Part shown: positions 12,601 to 26,400 of the stretch, in pieces
How positions within the stretch are numbered: the first letter of the stretch is position 1
How the letters are laid out: each line of letters starts with the position of its first letter
Assembly (NCBI RefSeq): GCF_030936135.1
Contig: NC_082598.1
Location: 28,762,687-28,826,686, forward strand
Direction of reading: 5' to 3'
DNA: 64,000 bases
Origin: Gavia stellata
Lineage: Eukaryota > Chordata > Aves > Gaviiformes > Gaviidae
Program-made: the position numbers and the translations under genes
The notes under the pieces: model-generated
What the model saw: only the letters and a program-made list of their open reading frames with translations
Databases searched by the model: none
Told to the model about the DNA's origin: nothing

Positions 12601-15600
12601 CTGATGATATCAAACATGTCAACATTAAGCACCATTGAGATAGCATAGAGCTTAAAGAATAAATGCATATTCCACTGTGTCAAAATACAGAATTCTGCTA
12701 ATCTTTTAAAGATGTATTTCATGGTATGTTTTCAAAACTACTTCATTGCATCATCAGTATAAAAGTGCTTTCATTTTGTTTTTTATCACGTCCCCTAGAA
12801 GAGTATTTTTCTCTCTCAAACAGTACTAGAAAGTAGGACTAGAAGACCATTAGTCTTAGGTTTTTTGCTCCTAGACAAATTCTTGCTTCTGCAGTTGTCT
12901 TAAATCACTGACTTGCATATTCTAGCATCGCATGTGATGAAAATTCATCATTCTAGCATGACAAAAAATTGTTGCTGTTCAGAGATAATTCTAGTGAATG
13001 ACATAGAAATCAACCATTTTTAAATGTGGAAGAATTATCTTACGGTTTATCATATGCTCTCAGGAAGGTCATTGTCAGTTATGACTATCAATACCAATCC
13101 ACCCTTTTGATTGGAGACTAATGGAACAGCTGCTTCAGTCTGTATCATTGGTGACTATTATTCTTGAGTATGATCCTTCCTTGGGGTAATTCAACCATTG
13201 TCTTGAAAGCATATCCTGAAATAATTCCACTGACAAGACTGGTGATACTCATATTATCTTCTGCTTCAGCTGTGTTGCAAATGATACTCAGGATGTTAGT
13301 GTCTTTGATTTTCCTAATAGCTGTTAAAAGCATTGTATGTTTTTGTGAAGCTTCACCTCAGTTACCATGCTGTATTAGCCATGTAAAACAGATTCTTTAT
13401 TTAGCCTGAAAAATATCATTATAATTTAATCTGATTTAATAAAATAAAATGTAACTTAAAATTAATTTTCTAATCTATTTTTTTTCATAGTTTCTTTACT
13501 TTAAAATATTTCTTCTAAACTACTAATCCTTTTTCACCATTAATACTCATTAGCTCCTGGCAAAATGTTGTCTACCCAGATGCTAGCCTTCCTCTTTAGC
13601 AATGACTGCAGTATGTTAATAGCTGCTAGTGTCAGTGTGTCACAGACTTACAACATGTGTCAAGTAGAAGCTGCCATTCGTGCAGAATTTGACAGTGTGT
13701 CCCATAGCTGAGGAATTTCCACCATCCATCTTCCACAGCTCTTTATCATAGTCCCCACTTCCTTCCAGATCAATACCAGGACCTGGATGTCTATTTACAA
13801 GAGAGTTTGCAGCTCCTCCTGGATCACACTGTATATGCTAAGAAAAGATTATTTTAAGACGACTGTACTGCCACTTCCATTTTTCCAACTTGTATCTTTC
13901 TCACTCCCAAATTTCTTCAAAGTATCTACTATAATATCAGTGACTTTGTGTAATTTCTTAAACTACTTCATTAAATTCCAGTGACGGTTGCACATACTCC
14001 ACTTAGTGAAAAGTGTAAGGTTTGAGTGGAAAATCTTATGGGAAGACAAAGAAAGACAGAAAGATATAAAGGCAGTCACTCTTTTCAGTGTTGTCTTTCC
14101 ACAGAGCTTTGTGTCCATCGTGAATCTTGCTTGCCTTTGCTCATTCTACAAATTTCTTCCAGTAAATTGTTATGTTGTCTTCTGATAAAGTCCTGCCTCC
14201 AGGTTTTGACATTTATAACCTGGGTTTGTGAGCATTACCTTAAGTCCAGCTGTGCTCCCTAGGTGAATCACGGCAATAATGAGAAACTTTGCTTTTAGCC
14301 AGTCCCAGACTTTGTTGCAGCTCCACAGACTGAGTCAGTAACAGAATGAGATCTGCCCCTTGAACAAATGTAGCACCAATGGAAAAGACACATTCACGCT
14401 ATCTCTTGGCCTTGAGTCACTGCCACATTATGCCAAGCGGTAGTCCCTGTGTAAGCCCCAGATAAAGTGAGTCACAGCTGCACAAATACCAGGGATTGCC
14501 AGAGCCTACTGCAATTGCAAAATACTTATGAATAGCAGGGTAGTCCCTTGCCAAATAGATATCACAGAATATGTTCGTCATGGTGAGTAAACACTAAAAA
14601 CGGTCTTTAAAAAGTAAAGCCACTTGCCTTCTTGGGATGATGGAGATTCTCGCTAGCAGCAAGCATTCTTGCTGGACCCTTATGTGAATATCCTAGCCAG
14701 AGGCACCTATTTCTTGTTTGGACTCAGAGTAAGCTGCCTATTCACAAGCATATAATCTTCAAGACTTGTGACAACCTGGTAACCTTACACATTGCATCTG
14801 TTGAAGACAGATGAGTTCATTAATCCTATTCAAGCCCTTGATGATTAAGAATGTATTGAAAATAAATCCATAGGCTAAATTGCAGCATAGAGTTTTGATA
14901 ATACAAAGTGGTGGGACATCTTACTAGATGTACCTAATGTAATCTTAGCTAATAAATGTTGTTGTGATTGCCTTTTGTTCTTGTTTAGAGGCATTTCAAA
15001 ATAGCAGGATAAGCTTTTATCCTGTAAGAATGCTCCCTGAAATATTGTCAAATTATCCTTGGAGAAGTAATCTAGGTAAAAAAATTCACTATGCTGAAAC
15101 AATCTTACTACTTTTATCTAGCCATAGAAAAAAAAAGTGAAGTTTTTAAAAGTCATCTGTATGGTTTACTAGTATGTGCATTTGGAAAGCAAAGTGATTA
15201 AGTCCAGGTTATAGCTTATCTTCAGGAAGGCACAACTTGACCTCATTAATATCAGTGTCTACAAATGGAAAGACACTCCTGAGAATAGGCAAAATTATGT
15301 CAGTAGCCAAGTGCTAAGCTAAAACTAAACTGATTTATTAGCCTAAACTATTTAAGCTACCACATTTCTTTATTAGCACATATGCCTTAGGAGTACTGTA
15401 TTGCAGTGGTCCTTTCCTCTCCGCTGTAAACACGGCATTATGACTGCAATGCTATAGTGCTTCTGGGATGAACAGGTCAGAAAAAGTAAAGTATTATATA
15501 CACAAGCACTACTCTCATGTTGTAAATTGTGATGGTGGCTTTTAATAGTAATTTTCCTATCAGACTAAGACCAAATCATGCTGCTGAATCTCCTGCTATT

Positions 15601-18600
15601 TTATACAGATTAACTAGTTAATCTAGTGGCTTTTTTGTCTACCTTTGTAGAGGTTTTAAAAAAGAAAGAAAAGACAAGAAGTAATGAGTATCTGCTGTAG
15701 ACACAGACCCAATATATTTGGTTTTGGTGCAGACATACAGATCATGGTAGCACCTGAATTGGCAGCCCTGTGGGCTTCTACTTACCTGCAAAATAGGTAC
15801 AGCACATTTAATCCTATTGCACAGTATATTCATACCTATGGGATGTGAGAGAGTGAAAGCCCAGCTCATTCTTTTGGTCTAGACATTTATGCTGTCTCTG
15901 AACCTGATAAATACATCAACTAATATTAACTACGAGAGTCATTCTTCGTACTGAAGAACTACCATCTCACACCAGCAGAAATGACTTCTTGTTACTATTA
16001 CTCTGCCAGCAACTAAGTAGGTGACTACTATTACGAAGCTCGGTGTTGTATAACTACATCAAGCTCCTTGATTTGCAATTCTGCATTGGTCCACCCAATA
16101 TAAAACTATTTCAAATTTTTTTCTGTATTTGTGTTCATGAAAGCAGAGATATTTATAATGTTATAACTATTTTAACAGTTAAACACTTGGGAAGTGAACA
16201 ACTAAGATGCCAATTTAGCAAGTGACTAGATAAATGTGACACACAATGAACTTTGATGTTGTTCTCAAGTGCTTAGGTTAAGAGATTTATTTCCCAGGAT
16301 CCCTATGCAGTCCATGGAGAGGGAGAGAATTATTTTTTGGAGGATTCAGTTTCTCTTTCTCAGCTGCATAGAGAACATACAGTTTAGCTGTGTGACTAGT
16401 CCTTCCCTCCCATTCCTTCAGATGTTTTTCACTGTAGATAGTACTAGTGGTAATTCCTGTTTCCGACAAATTAGTAGAGTGCACTCAATTCCTGGCAGCT
16501 GAATATGATCAGAGGCTCCCTTCTGCCTTATGCCCCACTGTACAGCCTCTTGCACCCTTCCCTCCACAGTGCAGCTATTTGGAGTTTTGGGGTGGTAAAA
16601 GCCAAAAAATAAAAACCCATTGCTTATCAGGGTCTTGCAGATCTCATGCTGCTAATGCTACCTATGGTAATCACTGAGAATTTTTCCAACAAGAGTAAAC
16701 AAAAGAAACCTTTTCTGATTCACGTATCTGAAAATATTCTAGTCATAGGTGACTGTGCCTAACTAACTCTATCACTTCTCTGAAGGTGGGTAGGCTTTTC
16801 CCACTTTCATCATACACATGCCTGTGGCTACTTTTCTTCTTCTCCAGGAGCAACATATAAAATCACCCTGCTAGCTACAAGAATAACCATAGTAACAGAC
16901 AGCATGGTACCTCACAGTGTTTACCATCATCTTAGATAGATAAACTAAACCCAAATATTAAACTAAGAAGCTTCTACTCTTTTGTGTGACATCCTTAGCT
17001 CTATGTGACTGGAAAATGTTTCCAGGCTGGGTCTGCAGAAGGCTTTCTGTCCTCATTGTGAAGTGTCTGTCTAGTTCTTTCTTTCACTGGACTGAATGCT
17101 TCTTTACCCATTGCAGGATGCCTTCCCTCTTTCTTGTCAGAAACTGCCCGTCTAGTCTTTCTACGTAAACAGTAGATCACAGCCTCTCTGTTTCCTACAG
17201 CAGAGATAGGTATGTGCAAGCTAAGTAATGTAGGTATGTTTCCTTCTGCCATTTCCAGGTTTAGTCCTTCATCCTTGGCTATAGAAGTGTTTATAGCCCT
17301 CATGCCTCTGAAAAATGGTGACTTTCCAATACCTTCTAGTTTTGTTTTAAATTTCAGATCTCATTCCTGCTTTTGTGTGGGAGCCCAAAATATTGCTCAG
17401 GCTTGCAGACCTGGAATCTTACGTTGCATGCAGATCGTCCAACTTTATCCCTGTATTGCTCTACCACCCAGGATACCAGAAACACATCTGTTGTGATGGT
17501 TTTTGTCTTTTCTGAGGGAAATAAATGTAAGACAGTGTATTAGAGCAGCTGAAATAGCTGGAGAAAGCATACAAGCTTGCAAGCACATGATGTCTTCACC
17601 AAGTCTGAAAAAATTGTGAAAAATTCCAAGCGAAACAGAGATTAATTGCAGTTGCTTTGGATTTAACATAGTTGTGTTTGTGAAACAGACAAGTTGAAAG
17701 CAAACAGCACTTAGCACCTGTTCAACAAAGAACTACAGGAGGTAGGAGATGAGGTAGCTTGGTTTAATGATCCATTTGCAATGTGGTTCTGAATCAGAAT
17801 TTTAGGTTTAAGTAGCTCTCTGAATTTTTGGGTGCTGGACTAAGAGAATTGGTGTTTGGTGCCTGAAGGTCTGAGGAAGGCTTGACTTCTTTGAGCAGAA
17901 TCCTCAAAACAGCAGGGGACTGTTCTGCCACCAGGTCTTCAGACACTATTTTTCCATCAAATGCTGTAAGTTTTAGTACCTTTTAATGCCTTTAAGACTT
18001 TCATTAAATCCTCTTCAACTCCTTGCCAAATTCATTCAAATATTCTTTTCAAAAATCAGCTCAAACTCTTGTCCCCTGAAGAGCTTCCACTAACACAGCT
18101 CTTAGGAGTTTGCTTCCCAGTTATCCTTCTTCTCTGCAACAAGTTTTACTTCTTCACAGAATTTTTCCTGGTAGCTGGGACGTTTTATTTTTATAGCTCT
18201 TTCTCCTAATGGAGCCAGTCCACAGTTTTCAGTAAGGAATTTCAAATCACATTTGGAATATATAAGTGTCAAAATGTCTGGTCATGGATGAGAGAGGACG
18301 TGGTAATAGGCATATTGGGCTGCCCCTGTTCTATGTTACCAACCTACTTCAGGTGTTGTCATTACCTGTGCAAAACATAAATGGATTTTAAACAACTGTT
18401 AAGTTTGCGACCAGAACTAAATCATGTTTGTAATAACAATGAGCTGGAATCAATGAGTTAGGAATTGCATCCCAGTGCTACCTACCAATGAATTTTGCAT
18501 ATGCAGTGCACTCAAACAGAATTACTTCACCGTTAATCCTACACAGCTTTTGACAATGTGCAAAGTACACTAAAGATTTGAGTTCAACTGTTCAAATCTG

Positions 18601-21600
18601 CTCTGAGCTCTAGAAGCCACTAACTCACACTGACAAGTTATAAACATGCATTAGGATGGTCACCAAAAGTAACACAGTATAAACTTTTTAGAATAGCTAC
18701 TCCATTTCTAGTGACTGAAACCCCTCCTGTTGCAAAGCAATTTTGATAACAGTGATACTGCCATAACTAATAGGTATTAATAACGAGTAGTAACCAAAGC
18801 ATATCAGTATACAAATAGATGTACCTCTGGATCACTCTTTTTGTGGAGTGAACTCTTGAATAACCTTGAATGAGGATGTATGCTTGACTAGGTTGTGCTA
18901 ATATAACATTAACTACATTATTGGGAAAGAACAGCTCCAAGGCTTTTGAAAAAAAACAGGGACCTCCAAAAATTCAAGCACAAGGTGACAGAATGGGCCT
19001 TGGAAATGCAAGAGCAGGATGACACCAGAAGCATTAGGGGTGCAGACCAGGGTAGTACTGGATTTAGGGATAACAAAGACAGCAAAAGACAAGTATCCAA
19101 CACATGAAAAACATACTATATATACTAAAACCCAATGATAACATGGAATTTGCAGACCATTGAAGACAGAGCAAATAAGTTTGTCAGAAAACATATAAAA
19201 ATAACCCCAAGTGAAACCAGAAATGAGGAGGAAGAAGTCCTACTATAACTACCATGTTCCTGCCAGCGAAGCACCTGAGATGCTGGATCCTCGGTATAAC
19301 TGCACTCCTGTTTTATATTCTGCCTAAGGAACAGTAACACCATCAATCTACTGACCCAGAATAAAAAAGGTGAGCATAAAAGAGGCAAGGATAGATACTA
19401 GGAAGTCTGTGTTCAACAGTTGTATTATAAATGAGAAATAGCTGTAATTGGATAATTTCAACTGTATGTGTTATCTAGATTAGTATAAATCTTTGATTAG
19501 ATTTCTAATACTTTAATTGGACTAACAATAAATTCTTGACTTTGCATAAGATGTGTTTCTTTAGCCCACATACCCTGCACAGAGTATTTGGTCGGCATTG
19601 CTCCTTAAAGATATGTAGCATATCTCAGGTAACTTTTATTGTTTTGCTTCTTAACATATTCATCCAATGTAATCACAGACAGATTAATAGGCTAGCTTTT
19701 CTTTTAAGAAAGTGCTGTGCATATATGAGGTCCTAGTGAGTAAGTGTATTTCATGACCTTTTATGCCATAACGATCTAAATGAGAATAGTGGTGATTTGG
19801 TGAAAAGACTGTCATGGTTGCCCCCTAGCCCCTGATGTTCTGGAAACAAGCGGGGATAGCAAGAGCTAAAAGCACAAGCCTTCACAGCATTAGCTAGCTG
19901 CAGTCACTGAGCAGTGCTACCTGAATCACAAGAATAAGGAGGCCCACGTCACCCACGAACAAGTTAACTGTACCCTTGGTTCATCCATACAAACACCATT
20001 TGACCTCCTGGCCACCTCTGAAATGCCTGCATACTCTTGTTGCTGCAATTGCAGATGGCCAGGTAATCCCATCTTGATTCAGGCTGGCTGGAGTGTTTGT
20101 TTGCCTAAGTCTTGTCCAGACACAGTTCTTCTGATGCCCCCGTAGAGCACCTGAGGAGGTCAAACTCTTCCCTTTGCACAGAAAGCCCTACTTCCCCCAG
20201 CTGCATAAGCCTTCTATGTAAAATCATAATGTTTCTGAGACATAAGTGAGAAAATTGGGCAAAAAATTCCTTATATCTTTGATATTTATTTGGGGATAAT
20301 TATAGCTTTTCACTAGTAGAGGCAGTTTGGGGAAAACAAATGTTTATGAAATAGTGGCAAATACTTCTAAAATCAGTTGCTGGAATCCCCAATAAAAATC
20401 ACAGCCAGTCAGACCAAGACACAGTTACTGAAGAACAGCAAATTGCTTTGTATACCACAGCACATATTTTATAATGTATCTTTAGCTATAGCAGCCCCCT
20501 AAATACATAACCACCCCAAAAGTCCTTTCCAGGGAATTGGTGTCTTTTTACTTCCCTGATGTGTCTGATTCCTTCAGTTCACAGAAGTTCTTAAATAATC
20601 TGTCATTCTAACATAAGTCAATAATCTTTAAGGAGAATATCTTCAGGAAATTTCCCTTTAAGGGCGTAATACTGTAGCTTGTGATTAAATATAGCAAATT
20701 ATTAATGTGTTTGCTTGTTCCTTTCCCTATTCTGTATTGCCTAAGTATATTTATTTTATTTTTTTTTCCCTGTATCTACTTTGTAGGCATTCTTTCCACT
20801 TCAAAATAGCTGTGTTAGTCATAAAGCATCAAAGAACTATAAAAGCTGACTTAAAGTGGTGTCCTAAAATCCCTTAGGGACCATCCAGCATTCAGCAGAT
20901 TAAAGTAGTAGTTCTTCAAGACTGAAATGACATCTAAGTGTGGAAACTCATTTTAGGGAAAAAAATCAAACTGTTGGATACTATAGTAGACAAACAAGTC
21001 TTTTAAAAGACAGCTCTTGCAGAGCACAGTCACTACCTGGGTATTAATACAGGTCTCGAGTAATCTTTCATACTCTCTAAACGGAATTGCCTGGGATAAG
21101 GAAAGGCTGCTTCTGCTCCCTCATCATTTACACTACACAGCACTGAACTCAGCTACTGTTTAGTCATCTCCCAACTGTACCTGTTGCTGTGTAAAGGCTG
21201 CTCTAATGGAAAACAAACCATTCCCACTTAAAATTCATTGCAAAGTTACCAGCTGAGCTTTAAACACAGCATCTTGAGGATGCCGTGGTGACTGGATGCT
21301 GTGTAGCAGCTCTAACACGCTGACAAAACTCTGTTTACAGACAATGAGTTATAAATGTTCTTTTGCCAATAAACATAAAATACTTGTGCCAAAGAAAACA
21401 CAATTAAAATGCAAGCAAGTTGTGTAGGTAAATTTACTAGTAATAGAAGTCCGTAACAGAACTAAGGAATGGCATTTTGTGACACATTACCCCAACAACT
21501 GCTTTTCCGGGGCCAAAGTGCAAGCGATAGAGCACTGCCTGTGGGCAGACTCCTAGGAGCTTTATAGTGTTGGCACACTATATGGGTTAGCAAAAGCCTC

Positions 21601-22263
21601 ATAAACCTCAGAATCAAAATTAAGAAGAGATACATGAGAAAACGCGATCTTGAAGATAACCTTTCTTTGTTATTATTTCTAGAGAAGGAAATGATGGGAC
21701 CCTTTCACTCTTCCTGCCCAGGCAACAAAAGAAAGTACAGATGCGTGCTTTGTGCATGCAAAGTGAGAAGAATTTTTGTGAGGCAAGTTAAAGGACAAGC
21801 AAATAAGATTATTTTTCACACAATTCAGACTACCTGAATTGCGAATGGAAAAGCTGAAGGAAAGGAAATTGTAAAAGTCTGAGCTGTATTTTATCAAAAG
21901 CTACAATGTGATCTGCTTTAAGAGATCCCTGGAGATCAGTCCAAGGCATTCAAGTGCAAGAATTAATACACTGTCTCACTCTACATTTCAGAAATAATTT
22001 GAGACACCAGGCAAGTTGGAGGAAGTAGAAAATACCTTAAATAAACTTAAGTTAAATATCCCTTGTCAGAATATTGTGAGTTTTATGAGCCAAGAAGCTC
22101 CTTTAGGGCTACTTAATACTTGTTACAATTTCTAATTGTCTCCCACATTGTTCTATTACATAAACAATTCCAGCTGCTTCTAAATGGAAAAAATATAGCA
22201 AGCTACTTTGCCAAAATACATCAGGTAAAATGATTGCTAACATCTGATACACGTAGAGGGAAT
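9605..22263. other. Intergenic, no gene seen
   Basis: About 12.7 kb of AT-rich DNA with only short or low-complexity open frames on both strands. The longest, 125 codons at 10458-10835, has no recognisable domain or splice context. A segment at 19811-20120 begins with TGTCATGG and is less AT-rich. It faintly recalls an avian LTR start but could not be confirmed. Confidence 0.55.
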
Positions 22264-22270
22264 TTTATTC

Positions 22271-22561
22271 TCAAGGTACTTCTAAGGCACCTACCATCTT
22301 GCTATCAGAACAAATGTACTCGATCATTTTTATTACAGATTTGCTGGAATTAGTAAGGGTTTGAGTCATCTCTAGGCCCTTTCTAGGCAAATTTTGGTTT
22401 CTGTAGAAAAAAACATCTAATGATACAGCTCCTCTAATTGACTCCTCTAATTGACGCATGTTCTGGTTTATGTCTTGGTAAGTTCTCTCACTCTCTCCAG
22501 GAAACTCACTGTAATTCTCCACTGCAGACTTTTGGAATAACTTTAATTGCTGCTGTTTCAT
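22271..22561 (-). other. Candidate coding exon or small gene, unidentified 96-residue frame
   Basis: I do not recognise this product. The minus-strand frame starts at an ATG at 22561 (MKQQQLKLFQKS...) and encodes 96 hydrophilic residues, Gln/Glu/Lys-rich in the first half and possibly helical. Features suggesting a transcript: 22 bp before the ATG is a good splice-acceptor-like string (pyrimidine-rich, ending CCTTTTGCAG). A GC-rich patch lies just upstream. The TGA stop at 22271-22273 is followed after one base by AATAAA (22264-22269). A GTAGGT donor-like site follows the ATG codon near 22294. Features against: chance frames of this size occur elsewhere in the window. A 13-bp direct tandem duplication (22429-22454) lies inside the frame, and 13 is not a multiple of three. 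It is a hypothesis only. Confidence 0.2.
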
Positions 22562-22614
22562 CTTACTCGACCCTCTCTTCTGCTGCAAAAGGATGGGACA
22601 CACTGACCTGCATC

Positions 22615-22830
22615 CTGTCTCTCACAGTCTGAAGTCAGTTTGCAAAGGAGGAAGAGGGGACGGCAACCAGCCTGGCTGCTCAGGCATAGCAGAAGCGGTG
22701 GCGGCTCCCCGCCTGCCCTTGCTGCCCTGCAGGAGCAGGGGGCTCGCCGCGCCTTTCGCACCCACCTGCAGCTCCAAAAGCCCCTGCTTTATCCCCTCCC
22801 TGAGCCAGTGGTTGAGCCAGTGTGGGGGAA
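22615..22830. other. Isolated GC-rich patch in the intergenic region
   Basis: About 200 bp clearly richer in G+C, with several CpGs, than the surrounding AT-rich DNA. It contains GCCGCGCC-type runs and CTGCAG sites. It abuts the unidentified minus-strand frame at 22271-22561. It might be a small promoter-like island or an unrecognised old repeat. Confidence 0.5.
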
Positions 22831-23149
22831 CCAGGCAGAATTTCTCAGATGATTCAGAAAAGCTAGGGAAAGGATTATGGCTTTACATACATTATAAATG
22901 CTTATGCCTTCATACCTTCAAACTAACTGCAAAGGGTGCTATGTAGCTGAGGTTTGCCCGTTATTGACTTCTCTCTGATGCATGCAGAAGTTCCTGAAAA
23001 TAAAAGTGTTTCTTCCTCAGAGTTCTGTACCTCAGAAGTAAGAGGTGCATTGAGTCTAATCTTCCTTGGGATTGTGGGGAGATAGGGGACTCAGGAATGC
23101 TTTTGTAAGCTCTCACACTTTTATAGAAAGAACTATGATGTTAAGTACT

Positions 23150-23449
23150 GAAGCAAAGGAAAAATTCATTTCACTAAGCCAAGAAGGAATTCCCTAGAAC
23201 GAAACGTGTTAGGAAAACAACCCAAACCAAAACAGCCCCCCAAACAAATGGAATTTAAACAAATCCATTTTGGAAAAGCTTGGAGATGTAAAAGATTGGA
23301 AAAGATCTGGAAAAGAGTGACTCTAAGGAAGAATTCTTTTCACTAATCTAAAGAAAAATTCACTAGGATGAAATGTGCTAGGAAAAAAACAAAACCAAAC
23401 AAAAAGCCCTTAAACAAATGGAATTTAAACAAACTGATTTTGGAAAAAA
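23150..23449. repeat. Imperfect direct duplication, period about 170 bp
   Basis: Two copies of about 130 bp lie at about 23150-23279 and 23319-23449. The best shared core is CAAATGGAATTTAAACAAA, at 23245 and 23415. The copies also share TTTTGGAAAA, TTCACTA, and the GAAA(C/T)GTG(T/C)TAGGAAAA block. Divergence is scattered over both copies, so the duplication is not recent. No TE family was recognised. Confidence 0.85.
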
Positions 23450-26400
23450 CTATTCCTCCTCAATTTCTCAGCAAGTTTTCATTGAGAAAGTGCAAGTTCA
23501 GTAGTTTCTGTTTGTCTGACTTTCTGCTATGAAAAAAAAAAAGCACAAAACTGAAATATTTTTCTTTTGATAAAACCCTCCTTGTCTTCTACATGCATTA
23601 CAAAGAGCTGAAACACAATAACAACTGCCTTTATCCTGCACAAGTCACCTTGAGAGGTCCAATCTAACCCTGAATTTATTTATAGTGACTATCAAGTATG
23701 ACTATGAAAGGGTTATATAGTACCGCAGAATAAATATGAAATAGATTTTAGTTGAAGCGGTACATTATTACATAACCTCCCCTTTGTTATATAGCCTCTT
23801 GTAACCTGGTAGAAGGCTGCAAGAACAAAAAGGGAGGCGCTTTAAGTAGAGGAAGGTTTTCTGAAAGTCGACTGTAACAAGAGCCCCCTGTTAAGCATAA
23901 AGTCCAATTCAGTACAGCCCCCTCTTCCAAAACCTCAGTGATATGGCTTCTGAATAAAAAGCATATCTAAGAATTAATCTTTTTGGGAAGAAAAAAGTCT
24001 AGAAGAAGAAAGAGCAACTCACAAAACCAGAAAAATAGTCCATGCATTTGCATGAATTTCTCTTTCCTCATGCGTGCCCATATCAGAGGGAAACATGCCT
24101 AGGTGAGAGCTACACCTCTGCACATCATCTGCCTGGGGGAACAAATTAAATCAAGAGTCCATTTATTCAGAGATTTCAACAGGATGTGAGTTGCCATAGA
24201 AGTTAGCAAACCATTTTCCCAAACATTTAAACATTTGTTTTAAATTATTCACAAATAATACAGGTACAGATATTCATATTCTGCTGCACTGGGTGTGAGA
24301 TAACTTTGAGTCACTCCCTAGTTATCTAACTAATGACAATTCCCTAGGCTGAGTCTCTGATTCACAATGAGGTAAATATACCATGAAATGAAAATCCTAC
24401 TCTCATCCCACATTAAATTTACTGAAATCCAGGTATCTGTTAAATATTTTTATGCTTTAAAGAGTATTATACTTGCATGAGCAGGGAGGATGGCAAAGTT
24501 ATACAGGTTTTTTTTATTTTTCTAAGTATCAATGATGATTACTTTAAAAATAATCCTTAAAGCATCAGTGATCTCTCTCATAGACGTCTTTTCTCGCTTC
24601 TTTTAGTTATAGGTGCTTCCTATGAATGAGAAACTTTGCTTGCATGCTTGTGTATACAATGTGGTTTGTGCAATCTCCATTTTTAACCCTAATTTAACAC
24701 TTTACTGAAATGGTCATATTTCTGGCTTGCCAAGAAAGATTTCTCTTGTGCTTTTTACTGAATTACTTTTTAAAACAAATGTATCAATAAATCATGTTCT
24801 TTTATGTAACTGGATTTTCTGAAGTGCAAAAGAAAATGAAAAGCATCAATTCTTTAAAGGTAGGTCAGGCTGGGAGGCAGTCCGGATTAGAAATTGGAAC
24901 ATTTTCTAAGATTTTATCTTTAAAATCCATTCCAAATATTGAAACTTAGAAATAATATACCAAATTTCTAAGTAATTTGATTGTAACTTGCTATGAGAAT
25001 AGTGTGAGTCATGTTCTGAAGTATTCTTCTTGGGTGGTTTCTCCCCTTCCAATTATTTCCCAATTAAACTAATTCTTTTCTTAGCCGCTTTGCACATTTT
25101 CCTATTCTTTGATTCCCTATGGTACTGTACCATACAACAGATGTGATTTCCATAGCTTTTTGCTCTTTCATTTAAACCATTTTCTTTTTTTTGTGTGTAG
25201 GGAATTCACTGAGATATCATTTGAGTGAGATGCTGAACAGACATCCACGTTATTTTACAGCCTCAACATTGCATTGTATTTTAAAACCTTTTACGCAAAA
25301 TCGCAAGATATGAAAAATAATGCTCCCTGAAGGCTAGATAATGACTTCAGGCTTAACTGTTAGTGTCGTTCCTCAGTTAGGTAGATTGAAGACAAATCTT
25401 GGTACGATTCCTATGAAAAAAGTCATTGTCTTTCCTGCAAGAAGACCACACTATGGACCGCTCCAATGGGAGGACAGGCAATGGCCTCACCCTCACCCTG
25501 CTTCCTTTGGGGCTGCAATTAAGGTTATGAATGAGCAGGTCAGGTAGCAGAGAGACAACTGTGGACCTTCCCTTCCCGCTATATGGCTGCACCATGGGAG
25601 GGTGATCAGCAGGGCGCTTTTCTTCCTCAGCCATTTTTCAGTGGCTGACTACGAACCAAGCCAAGCAAACTGTTAGAGACCACCCAGACCCCACAAGATG
25701 TAGGACAGAGAGCCATTAGGCAACGCTCTCGTGCGGCAGGTCCCACAAGGTGCCTGTCAGTGTTGAAGGGAATCAGAGAACCTGGAGGAGAAAAACAAAG
25801 CTACAGAGACTAGACCTGCCCTCGCGGCCCAGCTGGGCAGGAAAGTGCTTTGTGAGGAGCTCCATTAATTTAAACAGGATTACTTGAGGAAAGTAACCAC
25901 CACATGAGCAAGTGAGCACATCAGACCTGAAATGAGTACCAAAGGGGTTTGCCTCAAGAGAATCCTGCTCTGCATTCCAGTCACTCTGAGTTTCCTTTAA
26001 ATGTAGACCTGTCTAATGCCTTCCTCTGGAGAGTATTCTGGTCACTTTTGTCAGAGGCTGAAATGACTCCACGACGGGGAGCTTTGGAAGTTCAGCAAGG
26101 CAGCCCACAACAGGCTTCAGCTGCGACCTAGGAGGGCTTGCCCTGTAATTCAAGCAGAAGTCTGAGCTGGTGAGGCATGAGGTGAAGGACTAGTACTTAA
26201 TAATGTTGGATTTGGTCTTTTCTTTAAATGAAATTTAATATGTAGACAATTACATATGAGAGCATCACACAGGTCATAAAGTCCAGTGCTCACCAAGTCA
26301 AAAATGTCTACTTGTCTGTGCAAATCCAGCCTCCTTGGTTGTTTGTAGTATAATGCTGTACTTAATTCCAAAATCAAATGCTATGGTTTTCCTCAAGGAA

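Noticed and set aside
19811..20120. Segment beginning TGTCATGG, considered as an LTR
   Set aside because: Only the first bases resemble a familiar avian LTR start. No poly(A) signal, 3' end or target duplication could be found.
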